Positions 40,960 to 50,563 are shown, counted from the stretch's first letter. The stretch: DNA of 64,000 nt from Vibrio splendidus (GCF_001557875.1 NZ_LNRF01000001.1:310001-374000), one strand, 5' to 3'. The notes: a model not told the origin generated them from the sequence alone. A program made the numbers and translations.

Positions 40960-42105
40960 ATGAAAAAGACCATCTTAGCGACGTTAGTTGCTGCTACCTC
41001 TTTCGGTGCTGTTGCATCTACTCCAGCTTATGAAGCGAACTCTGAGTTTTACTCAGCTGAGTCGATTGAGCTTATGAGCGCTATTGATTCTTCTGGTTGG
41101 GCTGTTAATCCTGAAGATCACGGTATGACGGCTCAAGAATTTGTTCACCAAGAAGCTCGTTTCTTCATCAATAACTTTGTTAACAACTTCAAAGCAGGCT
41201 GGAATAACGTACACAACTTCCGTCAGCTTAACCAAGTTGGTGACACATGGGTTGTAACACCTGCGCTTGATCACCTGTACTCTGTAGGTGGTGTCGATAC
41301 TTCCAAGCCATTTTCTGTAACTGTTCCTTCAAACGGTGATAAGTTCCAGTCTCTACACATTCAAACTTCAAACCACACAATCCCAGTGTACGAAGTTGAA
41401 GCAGGCACTTACCACTTCACTCCAGACATGTTCGATACTCGTTTCGTAGCAATCGGTATCCGTCTAGCTACTGACGGTACTGAAGAAGATATGGCTCGCC
41501 TACGTGTTCTTCAAGACCAAATCGAAATCGTTGGTGGTGGTGACGGTGAAGGTTTCGAAGCTCCTGATCTCGACCGCATGTTCAAAGTACGTGCAGCATT
41601 GATGGAAGGGTACAATAACCACTTATCTGTTGCTCAAGACAAGCACATCGAGTGGGATATCTCTGACGTAACTAACTGGGAAGGTCTAACATACGCAAAC
41701 GCTGGGGCTTGGGGTCTATCTCCACACGATACAGCAATGTACCCAGTATACGCTAAAGAAGGCGTTAAAGGCGGTGAGTGTTACACAGCGACATACCGCG
41801 CCCCTAAGTCAGTGGACCCACGAGGTTACTACTCTATCACTGTTTACGGTGAAGATAAGTTCCTAATGACCAATGAGAACAATATCGTATCAACGAACCA
41901 AGGCCTAACGACTAACGAAGACGGTACATTCACCGTGGTATTCGGTGGCGAGCAGTGTGGTGAATACGCTGAAAAAACTGGCGTAAACTACGCAGCAACT
42001 CCTGCTGATAACTGGGGCTTCACACTACGAGTGTACCTACCAGATGTAGCTGACGTTCAAGACTGGGAAGCTAACATGCCAGAAATCCAGCCACTAAAAA
42101 TCTAA
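40960..42105 (+). CDS. DUF1254/DUF1214 exported protein, copy 1
   Basis: 381 residues. Residues 1-20 form a signal peptide (KKTILATLVAATSFGAVAS). The DUF1254 region follows (DGVDTSKP-type part, DMFDTRFVAIGIRLATDG) and the DUF1214 C-terminus contains YYSITVYGEDKFLMTNENN and WGFTLRVYLPD. Such proteins are secreted or periplasmic and have an unknown enzymatic role. The start has AACGAGGAAAC upstream, similar to the second copy. It may be controlled by the LysR regulator upstream through the inverted repeat. Confidence 0.8.
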   Translation: MKKTILATLVAATSFGAVASTPAYEANSEFYSAESIELMSAIDSSGWAVNPEDHGMTAQEFVHQEARFFINNFVNNFKAGWNNVHNFRQLNQVGDTWVVTPALDHLYSVGGVDTSKPFSVTVPSNGDKFQSLHIQTSNHTIPVYEVEAGTYHFTPDMFDTRFVAIGIRLATDGTEEDMARLRVLQDQIEIVGGGDGEGFEAPDLDRMFKVRAALMEGYNNHLSVAQDKHIEWDISDVTNWEGLTYANAGAWGLSPHDTAMYPVYAKEGVKGGECYTATYRAPKSVDPRGYYSITVYGEDKFLMTNENNIVSTNQGLTTNEDGTFTVVFGGEQCGEYAEKTGVNYAATPADNWGFTLRVYLPDVADVQDWEANMPEIQPLKI

Positions 42106-42220
42106 CACTCTTATCGTTACTTAAGTTACTTGATTAAAAGTGATCGTTTCGCTCATGGATGAGCAATTTCAATTGCAGTAATACGCGTATAAACATGCGC
42201 GTCTAACCAAGGATTCATCC

Positions 42221-43045
42221 ATGAAAATTGACTTAGATACATTTGTGCCGCGCACATTAGCGGTAGGCATTGTTACAGCTCTAATTTGTGTTCCTTCTGT
42301 CGCAAAAGCAGAAGACTCTGTCCAAGACATGAGTGACCCACTGGCTGTTTACACTCAGGCCGGTGCAGGCTACAGCGATAAAGGACTGAACTTAAAGTTT
42401 GGTCAAACTTACGATACGGGTTCAGACACCACGATGGGGATGAACGTTTTAGAAGTGAAAGGGATCGCTGGTGATGCCATTGGCTTCCGTGATAACGATA
42501 AATCCAAGTTCAAAGATGTCGATGATTCAATAGACTCGGTACGTTTCCGCAACTTTACTGTCGACCTAACCAATGGTCGAGGCGCTCAAGTTGACGTGAA
42601 CTATAACTTCGATACCAACCAAGGTTCTGCATCGTATAGCTTCATTCAAGCGTTGCCAAAGTTTGGTCCTGTGAACTTATATCCTCTAGCAGGAGCAGGT
42701 ATTGCCGCAGGTGAGCCTCTAACTGATAAGTCTCGCTCTGATGCCGATGAACTGCATGACCGTTATGACATGCATGGCACATTTTATGTCGCGGGTATGT
42801 ACGCGAAAATAGAAATTACCGACAAGATCTGGCTGAACTATAACCCGATGTACATGGGAACTATTGGTGGCTCAGATACCTACAAAAATGGTGCGTTCTA
42901 CGGTGACAATTCAATCATGACTCACGAGTTTGCAGCGTCATACCAAATCAACCCACGCCTCAATGTTCGCTACTTTGCGAACTGGAATGAAGAAGTTGAT
43001 TTCGAAGATGGCGATCACCGCGTCGAATTTAACTACCAATTCTAG
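42221..43045 (+). CDS. Outer membrane beta-barrel protein
   Basis: 274 residues with a signal peptide ending near PSVAKA (residue about 30). Alternating hydrophobic strands and a C-terminal phenylalanine (VEFNYQF) mark an outer membrane barrel. YNFDTNQGSASYSF and LYPLAGAGIAAGEPL resemble small Vibrio porin-like proteins. No specific substrate can be assigned. It follows the first DUF1254 gene on the same strand and may be induced with it, but a 115-base gap leaves room for its own promoter. Confidence 0.7.
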   Translation: MKIDLDTFVPRTLAVGIVTALICVPSVAKAEDSVQDMSDPLAVYTQAGAGYSDKGLNLKFGQTYDTGSDTTMGMNVLEVKGIAGDAIGFRDNDKSKFKDVDDSIDSVRFRNFTVDLTNGRGAQVDVNYNFDTNQGSASYSFIQALPKFGPVNLYPLAGAGIAAGEPLTDKSRSDADELHDRYDMHGTFYVAGMYAKIEITDKIWLNYNPMYMGTIGGSDTYKNGAFYGDNSIMTHEFAASYQINPRLNVRYFANWNEEVDFEDGDHRVEFNYQF

Positions 43046-43105
43046 GTGTCTCTTGATGGCTATACGAATTATGTCAGTTAAATCATAAGACAAGAGGTTC
43101 CTGAA

Positions 43106-43138
43106 ATGAGAAGCCGTTATTGCTTCTCATTTTTTTGT
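43106..43138 (+). terminator. Rho-independent terminator
   Basis: AATGAGAAGC and GCTTCTCATT pair around CGTTATT, followed by a run of T. It separates the barrel protein from the phosphatase-like gene. Confidence 0.85.
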
Positions 43139-43185
43139 AGTCACTACCAACAACGTACCAATATAAATATCTGTAGGATCTTTTT

Positions 43186-44880
43186 ATGAGCACGTACCAT
43201 CCATTAGTTCTTGGGCTCGCTGCGTTCAGTGTCGCGCCCGTCTTATTAGCCAATGAGCCCACTCAGCCTAAACTCATTTTACAAATCACCGTTGATGCAT
43301 TGCGTGGCGATTTACCCGAACGGTATCGAGATAATATGGGTGAAGATGGGTTTAACTACTTACTCGATCATGGGCTTCATTATGCCAATGCCCATTATCA
43401 ACACGCCAACACGGAAACCATTGTAGGACACGCAGCCCTTGCAACAGGAGCGCCACCGTCAGTGAACGGAATGGTCGGAAATGTCTGGTTCGACCGACAA
43501 ATGGATCGAAAGGTTTATAACATTGAGGATGTTGAGCGTAATGAGCTTGCTACTGATGTTGAAACTGAAAAAGCCATAGAGATAGATGATACACAGGCGA
43601 TTGCCTTAAGTAGCGGTCGCTCTCCGGTGAACATTAAATCCTCGACTTTTAGTGATGAATTGGTCAAAGCCTCTAACGGGCAGTCACGCTCTTTCGCCGT
43701 ATCATTCAAAGATCGCGGCGCTGTGCCACTGGCTGGTGAGCTTGGAAAAGCCTTCTGGTTCTCCAAGAGTACGGGCGGCTTTGTGACGAGTGATTACTAT
43801 TACGATAGTTATCCTGATTGGGTAACCGATTGGAACAAGCAGGACTTTATTCAGCAGTACAGCAATCAACGTTGGGAACTATTGAAACCTCGTGAGGAAT
43901 ACTTGTTTGCTCAAGAGGGTGACGTGAGTTTCAAAACAGAGATTGCGACCTTCCAACGCAGCTTTCCGTATCCTTTTGGACCGGCAAGTTTTCCCTATTT
44001 TACGACCATGCTGAGCTTGAGCCCTGCCGCAGACGATATTGTAGCGGACTTTGCTAAGTCACTAATTAATAAAGAGCAACTTGGTAAAGGTGAGTTTACG
44101 GATTATCTTTCTGTGAGTTTCTCCGCAACAGACTACGTGATTCACGCGAATGGTCCCTCTAGTCTTGAGGCTGAAGATACTCTGCTGCGTTTGGATCGCA
44201 CTTTCGCGGATCTGTTTAGCTATGTCGATAGTTATGTTGGGCTAGAAAACACCTTGATTGTGTTGTCTGCTGACCATGGTGCGCCAGACAGCCCGAGCTA
44301 CATTACTAATCATGGTTCTACCGAAGGGCATTACTTCGGTGCCAATACGCTTGAAAAAAGTGGCATCTTTGATAAAGCAAAAACGCGCTTCGGAGTCGGA
44401 GAGGAGCTTTTTGAAGCGTTCGAAAACCCGAACTTTTATCTCGATCACAAGGTAATACAACAGCACAAGCTGGACTTATCAGAGGTGCAACAGTTTCTAT
44501 CTCAGGAGCTCAATAAGATCGAAGGCATTGAATTTGCATTTACAGCAAACGCGATTGAAACCGGTCGCCTACCTAACACACGAATAGCGGCACTCGTTGA
44601 AAACAATTACTACCCGTCTCGCTCAGGCGATCTCTATTTAGTGTTTAACCCAGGCGTATACATCAATGAATTTGATAGCCTCTCTGTTGCTTCCGTTCAT
44701 GGCTCGCCATGGCGATATGATACTCATGTGCCGGTTATTTTTGCTGGAAGCGGTATTAAAGGTCATAAGATTTATCAGGAAGTGACGCCTTATGATATCG
44801 CGCCAACCCTATCGGCAATCTTAGGTATTGCTCCACCATCAGGATCAACAGGTCAAGTTCTATTAGAACCTGTTGAATAG
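43186..44880 (+). CDS. Alkaline phosphatase superfamily (type I phosphodiesterase-like) protein
   Basis: 564 residues with a signal peptide (up to LLANEP, residue about 25). The metal-binding aspartate is in ILQITVDALRGD. The nucleophilic threonine region is NTETIVGHAAL. Later metal ligands are in LLIVLSADHGAPD-type sequence (actual TLIVLSADHGAP) and SVHGSPWRYDTHVP. These mark the alkaline phosphatase/phosphodiesterase superfamily, so it probably releases phosphate from a periplasmic ester. The substrate is unknown. It stands between the two DUF1254 paralogues on the same strand. Confidence 0.82.
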   Translation: MSTYHPLVLGLAAFSVAPVLLANEPTQPKLILQITVDALRGDLPERYRDNMGEDGFNYLLDHGLHYANAHYQHANTETIVGHAALATGAPPSVNGMVGNVWFDRQMDRKVYNIEDVERNELATDVETEKAIEIDDTQAIALSSGRSPVNIKSSTFSDELVKASNGQSRSFAVSFKDRGAVPLAGELGKAFWFSKSTGGFVTSDYYYDSYPDWVTDWNKQDFIQQYSNQRWELLKPREEYLFAQEGDVSFKTEIATFQRSFPYPFGPASFPYFTTMLSLSPAADDIVADFAKSLINKEQLGKGEFTDYLSVSFSATDYVIHANGPSSLEAEDTLLRLDRTFADLFSYVDSYVGLENTLIVLSADHGAPDSPSYITNHGSTEGHYFGANTLEKSGIFDKAKTRFGVGEELFEAFENPNFYLDHKVIQQHKLDLSEVQQFLSQELNKIEGIEFAFTANAIETGRLPNTRIAALVENNYYPSRSGDLYLVFNPGVYINEFDSLSVASVHGSPWRYDTHVPVIFAGSGIKGHKIYQEVTPYDIAPTLSAILGIAPPSGSTGQVLLEPVE

Positions 44881-44968
44881 CGCACGTGCGAGTAGAGCAG
44901 TGGTTAATTTCTGTTAATTACTGCTCTATTTACTTTGTATGTAAATGTGGAAATCGTCTCCCGTTGTG

Positions 44969-44987
44969 ACATAAACAGTGCTTATAA
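44969..44987. promoter_or_regulatory. Second copy of the ACATAAAC operator-like element
   Basis: ACATAAACAGTGCTTATAA resembles the core of the perfect repeat at 40837-40863 (ACATAAAC, then NGT, then a degenerate second arm). It lies 112 bases upstream of the second DUF1254 gene, so one regulator may control both paralogues. Confidence 0.5.
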
Positions 44988-45098
44988 GCAGCATAGCCCC
45001 CTCTACCTACTTCCATTAATACGTACTCGTTATATTTACCACAGAACAATTAAGTCAATTATCCTGGCTACAAGGAGGTAGCCCAACGAGGAACAATT

Positions 45099-46184
45099 AT
45101 GAAAAAAACAATGTTATCCGTGGCCATCGCTGCAACGTCTTTTGGTGCTATCGCTGATGGTGGTGTAGGACAAAATGGTGTCGCTCTACCAAGCAACACG
45201 TCTTTCTCTGAAAAAGGCGGTGTTGAAGTCACGCTCGATAACCTAATCCAAGCTGAAACGGCAAAATACTTTTCCGAAGAAATTGCTTTGTATGGCGGTA
45301 ATGAGTTCCGTCACGAACGTTCCGGTATCGACCTGAATAACCAAACCATCATTCGCTCAAACTTCGATGCTATCTACTCTTACGGTGTATTTGATGCTTC
45401 TGAAGGTGTGACAATAAGTATGCCTGAGGGCGAGCTGTATCAGTCAGTACAAGTTTTTGATGAAAACCACGTGACACTGGGTGTTGCTTACCCTGGTGAA
45501 GTCATGACTATTGATGCTGATCAGCTGACGAAAGGCAATCATGTTTACCTGTTTATGCGTACCCAGCCTAAGTCATTTGATGACGCTGGCATGGCAGAAG
45601 TGAACGTAAGACAAGATAAAGTAAAGGTGACCAATTCAGCTAAGACGGATTATGTATCACCAGTCCAATATGATGTAGAAAGCTTCAATAAGCTAAGAAC
45701 GGACATCATTCGTCGTGCTCCAGCTGAGGTCGTTATCCACAAAGGCTTTATTACTGACCTTGCAGATATCGAATACCCACATTACCACATGGCAAATACG
45801 GCAGGTTGGGCGGGGCTTACAGCACAAGACGCCTTCTACTTTGTTGTGATGCCAGGTGATGAAAATTCCCGAGCAGCAAAGTGCTCCACAATGACATTTG
45901 ACGCACCTGAACTTCAATATGATCGTTCGGCATTTTGGTCTCTGACTGCTTATGACGCGAATGGCTGGGTTGTGACTGACACATTCCGTATGAACTCTAC
46001 AGATGCGACTCAGAACGAAGATGGCTCATACACAGTGAGCTTCAACTGCGGTGCCAACGCAATCAATAATATTGAGACATCTGAGAACTGGAACGCTCTG
46101 TTCCGTAACTACCTTCCAGTGAGTCTAGATTCAATTCTGGATTTCCAGAAAGAAGTCACTTCTTCCTTATCTATTGCTCAATAG
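45099..46184 (+). CDS. DUF1254/DUF1214 exported protein, copy 2
   Basis: 361 residues, a paralogue of the protein at 40960-42105. It has a signal peptide (KKTMLSVAIAATSFGAIA) and the same order of regions, including EFRHERSGIDLN at the start, then GWAGLTAQDAFYFVVMPGDE and FWSLTAYDANGWVVTDT, but it diverges clearly in sequence. The start follows CCAACGAGGAAC, the same binding-site wording as copy 1. It is followed by a LysR gene, again mirroring the arrangement of copy 1. Function is unknown. Confidence 0.78.
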   Translation: MKKTMLSVAIAATSFGAIADGGVGQNGVALPSNTSFSEKGGVEVTLDNLIQAETAKYFSEEIALYGGNEFRHERSGIDLNNQTIIRSNFDAIYSYGVFDASEGVTISMPEGELYQSVQVFDENHVTLGVAYPGEVMTIDADQLTKGNHVYLFMRTQPKSFDDAGMAEVNVRQDKVKVTNSAKTDYVSPVQYDVESFNKLRTDIIRRAPAEVVIHKGFITDLADIEYPHYHMANTAGWAGLTAQDAFYFVVMPGDENSRAAKCSTMTFDAPELQYDRSAFWSLTAYDANGWVVTDTFRMNSTDATQNEDGSYTVSFNCGANAINNIETSENWNALFRNYLPVSLDSILDFQKEVTSSLSIAQ

Positions 46185-46197
46185 GGCGTTTTCTGTG

Positions 46198-46225
46198 ATG
46201 CGAGCTCAAGGGAGCTCGCTTTTTT
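46198..46225 (+). terminator. Rho-independent terminator
   Basis: GCGAGCTC and GAGCTCGC pair around AAGG, followed by seven T residues. It ends the second DUF1254 transcript. Confidence 0.88.
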
Positions 46226-46322
46226 TGTGCCTGAGTAAACAGCAGTGTGTGAGTTCTTATGTTTTGGTCTCTTAATCGCATATTACGTTTACTTTGCGAC
46301 GATTTATTAATGAGGTCCAGCT

Positions 46323-47114
46323 ATGAATGACTTAAATACATTGCATGTTTTTGTTTCGCTGATGAAAACGCAATCCACGAGTCGCACTGCGATGGCTATT
46401 GGTCGTTCTCAGTCTTACGTTTCAAAGGTTCTAGCGAAGTTGAGAGAAGACTTGGGTGATCCTCTATTTCTACGCAACTCAACAGGGTTAACCCCAACGA
46501 CTTATGCTGTTTCTATAGAGCCGAAAATCAGTGCTGCACTGGGGCAGTTAAACCAAGCATTAGAACCCGAAAAGTTTGACCCTAGACAACTAGAAACGGT
46601 CACGCTGCACATTGCAGAGCCTTATTTAGTCACTAGAGGAAAAGCGATAATTCAAGCTATTAGAAGTCAGACGAATGCCGTCATTGATATTCGTACATGG
46701 GGAGACACCAGTGAGAGTTTGATCTTGCAAGGAGAGGTCGATCTAGGAGTACACGTACTAAGTGATAAGCCTCAGAGCTTCTATCAAAAACGTCTTCACC
46801 GTGGTTCTGGAGCATTTATTGGCAACGTTGAGTCTAAACAATACGTTAAATTTGTCGTTCCTGGTGTTAATGACCAAATACATCACTTTCATAAGCTTGA
46901 CCCTACGATTGAGCCTCAAGTATTTGTCGATAACTATCAGTTAATGTCGCAGTTAATGGATGAATTCTATACGTTGCAATATTCGAAAGTGATGGATGAA
47001 ACCCAGCCGGACTTGAGCCTAGAGGTGGCTTTGATCATGAAGTCGTCGCGTCGTTATTCCCCTCAAACACAGTGGCTGTGTGATTTAGTCACACCTATTC
47101 TTAATCAAGAGTGA
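46323..47114 (+). CDS. LysR-like transcriptional regulator
   Basis: 263 residues. The N-terminal helix-turn-helix (VSLMKTQSTSRTAMAIGRSQSYVSKVLAKLRE, in part) and the phrase DPLFLRNSTGLTPT are LysR-type. The effector domain is shorter than usual. It begins at the ATG after GAGGTCCAGCT. It follows the second DUF1254 gene and may be its regulator; there is no close partner downstream on the same strand. Confidence 0.85.
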   Translation: MNDLNTLHVFVSLMKTQSTSRTAMAIGRSQSYVSKVLAKLREDLGDPLFLRNSTGLTPTTYAVSIEPKISAALGQLNQALEPEKFDPRQLETVTLHIAEPYLVTRGKAIIQAIRSQTNAVIDIRTWGDTSESLILQGEVDLGVHVLSDKPQSFYQKRLHRGSGAFIGNVESKQYVKFVVPGVNDQIHHFHKLDPTIEPQVFVDNYQLMSQLMDEFYTLQYSKVMDETQPDLSLEVALIMKSSRRYSPQTQWLCDLVTPILNQE

Positions 47115-47137
47115 GGCAGTTTTGTTGTTCATGTGCG

Positions 47138-47170
47138 AAAAGAGAGGCTAATTTAGGCCTCTCTTTTTGT
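47138..47170. terminator. Bidirectional terminator between LysR and HlyD genes
   Basis: AAAAGAGAGGC and GCCTCTCTTTT pair around TAATTTAG and lie between convergent genes, with A- and T-runs on either side. Confidence 0.85.
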
Positions 47171-47184
47171 GACTTCTCTGTGAG

Positions 47185-48216
47185 CTATAAAGCCGAAAGA
47201 TAAGCTTTATAGGCTTTGAGTCGAACGGTCACTCCGCCAATAATGTCCATGAAGCCGAGCATAGGGTGAGGCTTGGTCGCTGATACCCAACCAGAACCAG
47301 TCGCTCCGATAGGAATGTTATAGCCTTCTGGCTCATCAAACTCGATGACGACAGTTCGGCCATGATCATTCATGTTGTTGCCGACATGCTGTCTTACGTG
47401 TTGTGACCCGTTCATTACCGAAACCCTTGCTTCACCAGTACCGGTCGTCAGGCTATGGACACGGCCTCGGAAGATTTCACCCGGGTAGGCGTTGACGTAA
47501 AACTCCGCAAATTGCCCCACCTTGATGCGGCTATAGGTTTGGTCAGCTATGCGCATTTCAACAAACTTCTTATTTACATCGTATAGATGCATGTTGCCTA
47601 CACGGGTGCCGTCAACAATGTTCGAAATAGAGAGTTGACCATCAAATGGAGCACGCACTTCACGGCGTTCATTCTGCCATTTTGCGGTCGCGATTTGCGC
47701 TTCAATATTTAGTATTTGAGCATGAGCAGAAGCCATTTTCGCGTTGGTGGTATCAATTCGAGTGCGAATTTCATCGCGTTGAGATTCTTGTGAAAAATCG
47801 CCCAGTTGCGTTAAGCGTTGCAGTGTTCGCTTATCATTGTTTACTTGATGTGTGAGCGCTAATATTTCTGCTTGTGCGGCTTGTTTTTGAGCTTCTAGCC
47901 CTTTCATTTGCGATTCAGTATCGACCGAACGTAGTGTGTAAATCAGGTCGCCTTTATTTACGAACTGGTTGTGATCGACAAACACTTGCTCAACCTCCTG
48001 ACCGATCAATGGGCTTAACACTGCATGAGGCGCTTTGACTGTCGTACTGTCGGTGAGGTCAGCAGGAGACCAGAACCTGTGGGCGGTAAATAGAGCGAAG
48101 GCGAGTAACACACCAATGCCGACGATGATTGTCGCGTTTTTCAGTGTCCAGCGAACAATTCCTGCTTTAACTAAAATCCAACAGATTAAGATGTAGGGAA
48201 GCATGATCTCTTTCAT
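47185..48216 (-). CDS. HlyD-family membrane fusion protein
   Basis: 343 residues. One membrane segment near residues 25-45 (NATIIVGIGVLLAFALFTAH) is followed by the first barrel/lipoyl part (LSPLIGQEVEQVFVDHNQFVNKGDLI in part), a coiled-coil hairpin (residues about 90-170) and the second half-motif (VRAPFDGQLSISNIVDGTRVG in part). It resembles YibH/EmrA-type adaptors that link inner-membrane transporters to the outside. It pairs with the membrane protein three bases upstream, as in yibH-yibI type pairs. The substrate is unknown. Confidence 0.85.
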   Translation of the reverse strand: MKEIMLPYILICWILVKAGIVRWTLKNATIIVGIGVLLAFALFTAHRFWSPADLTDSTTVKAPHAVLSPLIGQEVEQVFVDHNQFVNKGDLIYTLRSVDTESQMKGLEAQKQAAQAEILALTHQVNNDKRTLQRLTQLGDFSQESQRDEIRTRIDTTNAKMASAHAQILNIEAQIATAKWQNERREVRAPFDGQLSISNIVDGTRVGNMHLYDVNKKFVEMRIADQTYSRIKVGQFAEFYVNAYPGEIFRGRVHSLTTGTGEARVSVMNGSQHVRQHVGNNMNDHGRTVVIEFDEPEGYNIPIGATGSGWVSATKPHPMLGFMDIIGGVTVRLKAYKAYLSAL

Positions 48217-48219
48217 GGG

Positions 48220-48726
48220 TTACTCCTTAGCAGTCTTGGTTGTTGAATTGCCGTTGCGGATGATGCCCGAAATCGCGTCAGCGAGGATATCCCAGCGGGC
48301 AAAGGCAATGATGATGGCGAGCACCCACCATGTTTTATCGATAAACAGGCCACATAAGGAGAGCGCAAAGACGATTTGAGTATGCGCACTCGACATCTTG
48401 GCGGCTCTATGGACTGCTATTTCGTGTAATTCCCACAACAGATATAAGACATAAACGAGGATGGCGACTGTGACAAAAAACACGAAGCCCATAAAGACCT
48501 CTGAATCGAGCAATTTTAATATCGTCGGGTGACCATCAATGAAATAGTTCTCTGGTAAGGATTTGCCATGAATGGTCCCAAGTTTGGATAAGCCGACAGA
48601 TGCTCCAATGAGAGCACCGATTATCACGCAAGATTTGACTATAAACTTGGTGATGGTAAAGAAGCCATTCTTTATCTTTTTACCGAAGCTGTCCTTAGCG
48701 TCGTTGGTTTGATTGTAGTGAAACAT
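48220..48726 (-). CDS. Small inner-membrane protein, YibI-like partner of HlyD protein
   Basis: About 168 residues with three to four hydrophobic segments (FIVKSCVIIGALIGASVG; VFMGFVFFVTVAILVYVLYLL; and two near the C-terminus). The context, directly upstream of an HlyD-family gene in one operon, resembles yibI-yibH. I prefer ATG at 48726 over GTG at 48738 because neither has an excellent binding site and the former is an ATG. A role in export with the HlyD protein is inferred from position only. Confidence 0.6.
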   Translation of the reverse strand: MFHYNQTNDAKDSFGKKIKNGFFTITKFIVKSCVIIGALIGASVGLSKLGTIHGKSLPENYFIDGHPTILKLLDSEVFMGFVFFVTVAILVYVLYLLWELHEIAVHRAAKMSSAHTQIVFALSLCGLFIDKTWWVLAIIIAFARWDILADAISGIIRNGNSTTKTAKE

Positions 48727-48798
48727 AGCGGTTGTCACTCAGTGATTGGATGACATACACGATACTTAGTTATTGGTGAAGTTTGGGAATAGCCGATA

Positions 48799-49560
48799 TT
48801 ACGAGGCAAAGGTGTTGTTTTTCAGATATTGATCTTTTGTTTTTTCAAGAAGCCTAAAGGTAAGTAGCAATTGTTTTGACAATCTATTGTTGCGGAACTT
48901 GACTATGATCGCAGGGACCCATAAACCCAGTTTTAACAAGGTGAGTATCGAGTTCATGTATTGTGCAGAGTTAGCCCCTGATACTTTTAACCAACGCAGT
49001 AAGAGATGTACACGAGTGGATTGAGATACTCCATACAAGCGGTATGAATCTAATATTAAGAGGAATGCATCACGAGCCTTCAATTTAGGACACTTGCTGA
49101 CTTTTGCTTCTTCTAAGTCCAACAAGTGAACTCCTGATGTAGGGTGGTACACAATATCTCTCATACTTGGGCGACCATGAACGACCCCAGCTTGATGAAA
49201 TTGAATTAAAGCATCAAAGGCAAGCGAAAGTTGGGTTGCGTTAGCTGCTTTATTACAGCGGTCAATTCTCATACCTTGGTCTTCGGTAATGAAAAAGTGA
49301 CGGGTATGATAAACAATTTTTGGGACAGGTAACCCCAAGCTTTGAAAATGTTGGTGGTGTGCGAGTTCGTGTTGGAAGCGAGCCTGAGGGCATAACGCGG
49401 AACTCAATTGCCAATGTTTTAGAACTCCCAACTTAGTAGAGAGGTGATGAATTGCTCGATTTAACCATCCTCTTTTGTCTTCACCACATCGTTTGACCCA
49501 GACTTTTTTATTGCCAAGCTGCGCTGAATACACAAACCCGAGTTTGTTGGAAATGTTCAT
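48799..49560 (-). CDS. Lipopolysaccharide-kinase-like small protein kinase
   Basis: 253 residues with the RIO/WaaP-type kinase core: VVHGRPSMRDIVYHPTSG carries the catalytic H-G-x-x-x-x-x-D phrase variant, followed by HLLDLEEAKV as the metal-binding D-L-E element. It probably phosphorylates a lipid or sugar at the envelope, but the substrate is not evident. It overlaps the LysR gene upstream by four bases on the same strand, so the two are co-translated. C-terminal residues about 205-250 look membrane-associated or amphipathic. Confidence 0.65.
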   Translation of the reverse strand: MNISNKLGFVYSAQLGNKKVWVKRCGEDKRGWLNRAIHHLSTKLGVLKHWQLSSALCPQARFQHELAHHQHFQSLGLPVPKIVYHTRHFFITEDQGMRIDRCNKAANATQLSLAFDALIQFHQAGVVHGRPSMRDIVYHPTSGVHLLDLEEAKVSKCPKLKARDAFLLILDSYRLYGVSQSTRVHLLLRWLKVSGANSAQYMNSILTLLKLGLWVPAIIVKFRNNRLSKQLLLTFRLLEKTKDQYLKNNTFAS

Positions 49561-50477
49561 AGGTTTTTATCTTTTACTAGGTTTGCTAAAAGCTCATTTA
49601 ACCAGTTCACTACGGGTTTATTCGCATTTTTATACGCCACACTACTCACCACATTCGCATTGGGTATATGTGCGCCACTAAAGTCTAGTTTTAGTGGAAC
49701 GAGACCGGTATAACCCGTGTTCATTTTTAAAGAGGCGGGCAAGAGCATGTTATTTGTACGAGCGACTTGCATTGCCAAGTGTAAGCTATCGGTTTGCAAG
49801 CGAATGAGAGGGGAGCGCTCTGAGCGACCGAATACTCTATTTAGGTGAGTGTTCTTTTCATCCCAGCCCGGCAAAGTCAGTGAAATAAAACCATATTCTA
49901 ATGCGGCTTCTATAGAGATGCTGTCGAGCTGGGCAAGTGGATGATTCTCTGAAGCCAGCACGACAAATTGATCCTTTGCGACCATCTTTTGCGTGATTGA
50001 TTTTGGAAAATGGTCACTGTAATAGTTCACTCCCATTAATACTCGCCCATCTAAGATCTGCTCGACGGCCGTAGATTCCCAGCTTTTTAAGTACCAAGTC
50101 GCATTTGGTGCTTCGGCAGATAAACGTGTAAACAATTCGGGACCAAATCGTGACTGGATTGGGCGATTGATGCAGATCTGAATCTTACCTTTTAGTTGTA
50201 CTGGCTCGAACTTTTGGTTGGCACTGATGGCATCATCAATTTCGCTGATGATATTGGGTAGGCGAGATAGCAAGTGTTCGGCAAAACTAGTGGGCTGTAA
50301 CTTTCCAGATGCGCGAACAAAAATTGGGTCGTTGAGTGCGGTACGACACTTACTCAGCATACGAGCAACGGCAGATTGTGATAGGTCTAGTCGCTCGGCG
50401 GTCACATAAGTGTTGCGAGTTTCGTTTAGGTCAATGAGCATTCTCATTGCTTTGAGGTCAATATTGTCAATCATCAT
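49557..50477 (-). CDS. LysR family transcriptional regulator
   Basis: 306 residues, the full LysR length. Residues about 5-62 form the helix-turn-helix (LIDLNETRNTYVTAERLDLSQSAVARMLSK, in part), and the effector domain carries the LysR phrases (KGKIQICINRPIQSR; FVVLASENHPLAQ). It overlaps the kinase-like gene by ATGA and probably controls it and the outer membrane protein gene upstream (50564-51421), from which it is separated by 86 bases. Confidence 0.9.
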   Translation of the reverse strand: MMIDNIDLKAMRMLIDLNETRNTYVTAERLDLSQSAVARMLSKCRTALNDPIFVRASGKLQPTSFAEHLLSRLPNIISEIDDAISANQKFEPVQLKGKIQICINRPIQSRFGPELFTRLSAEAPNATWYLKSWESTAVEQILDGRVLMGVNYYSDHFPKSITQKMVAKDQFVVLASENHPLAQLDSISIEAALEYGFISLTLPGWDEKNTHLNRVFGRSERSPLIRLQTDSLHLAMQVARTNNMLLPASLKMNTGYTGLVPLKLDFSGAHIPNANVVSSVAYKNANKPVVNWLNELLANLVKDKNL

Positions 50478-50563
50478 GTTCCCATATTAAGCGAAGTCGA
50501 ATGTAAGAATGGAATAAGTGTTATGAAACCAGAGTCCTTTCTGGTGTCATTTGGAGGAGCGGG

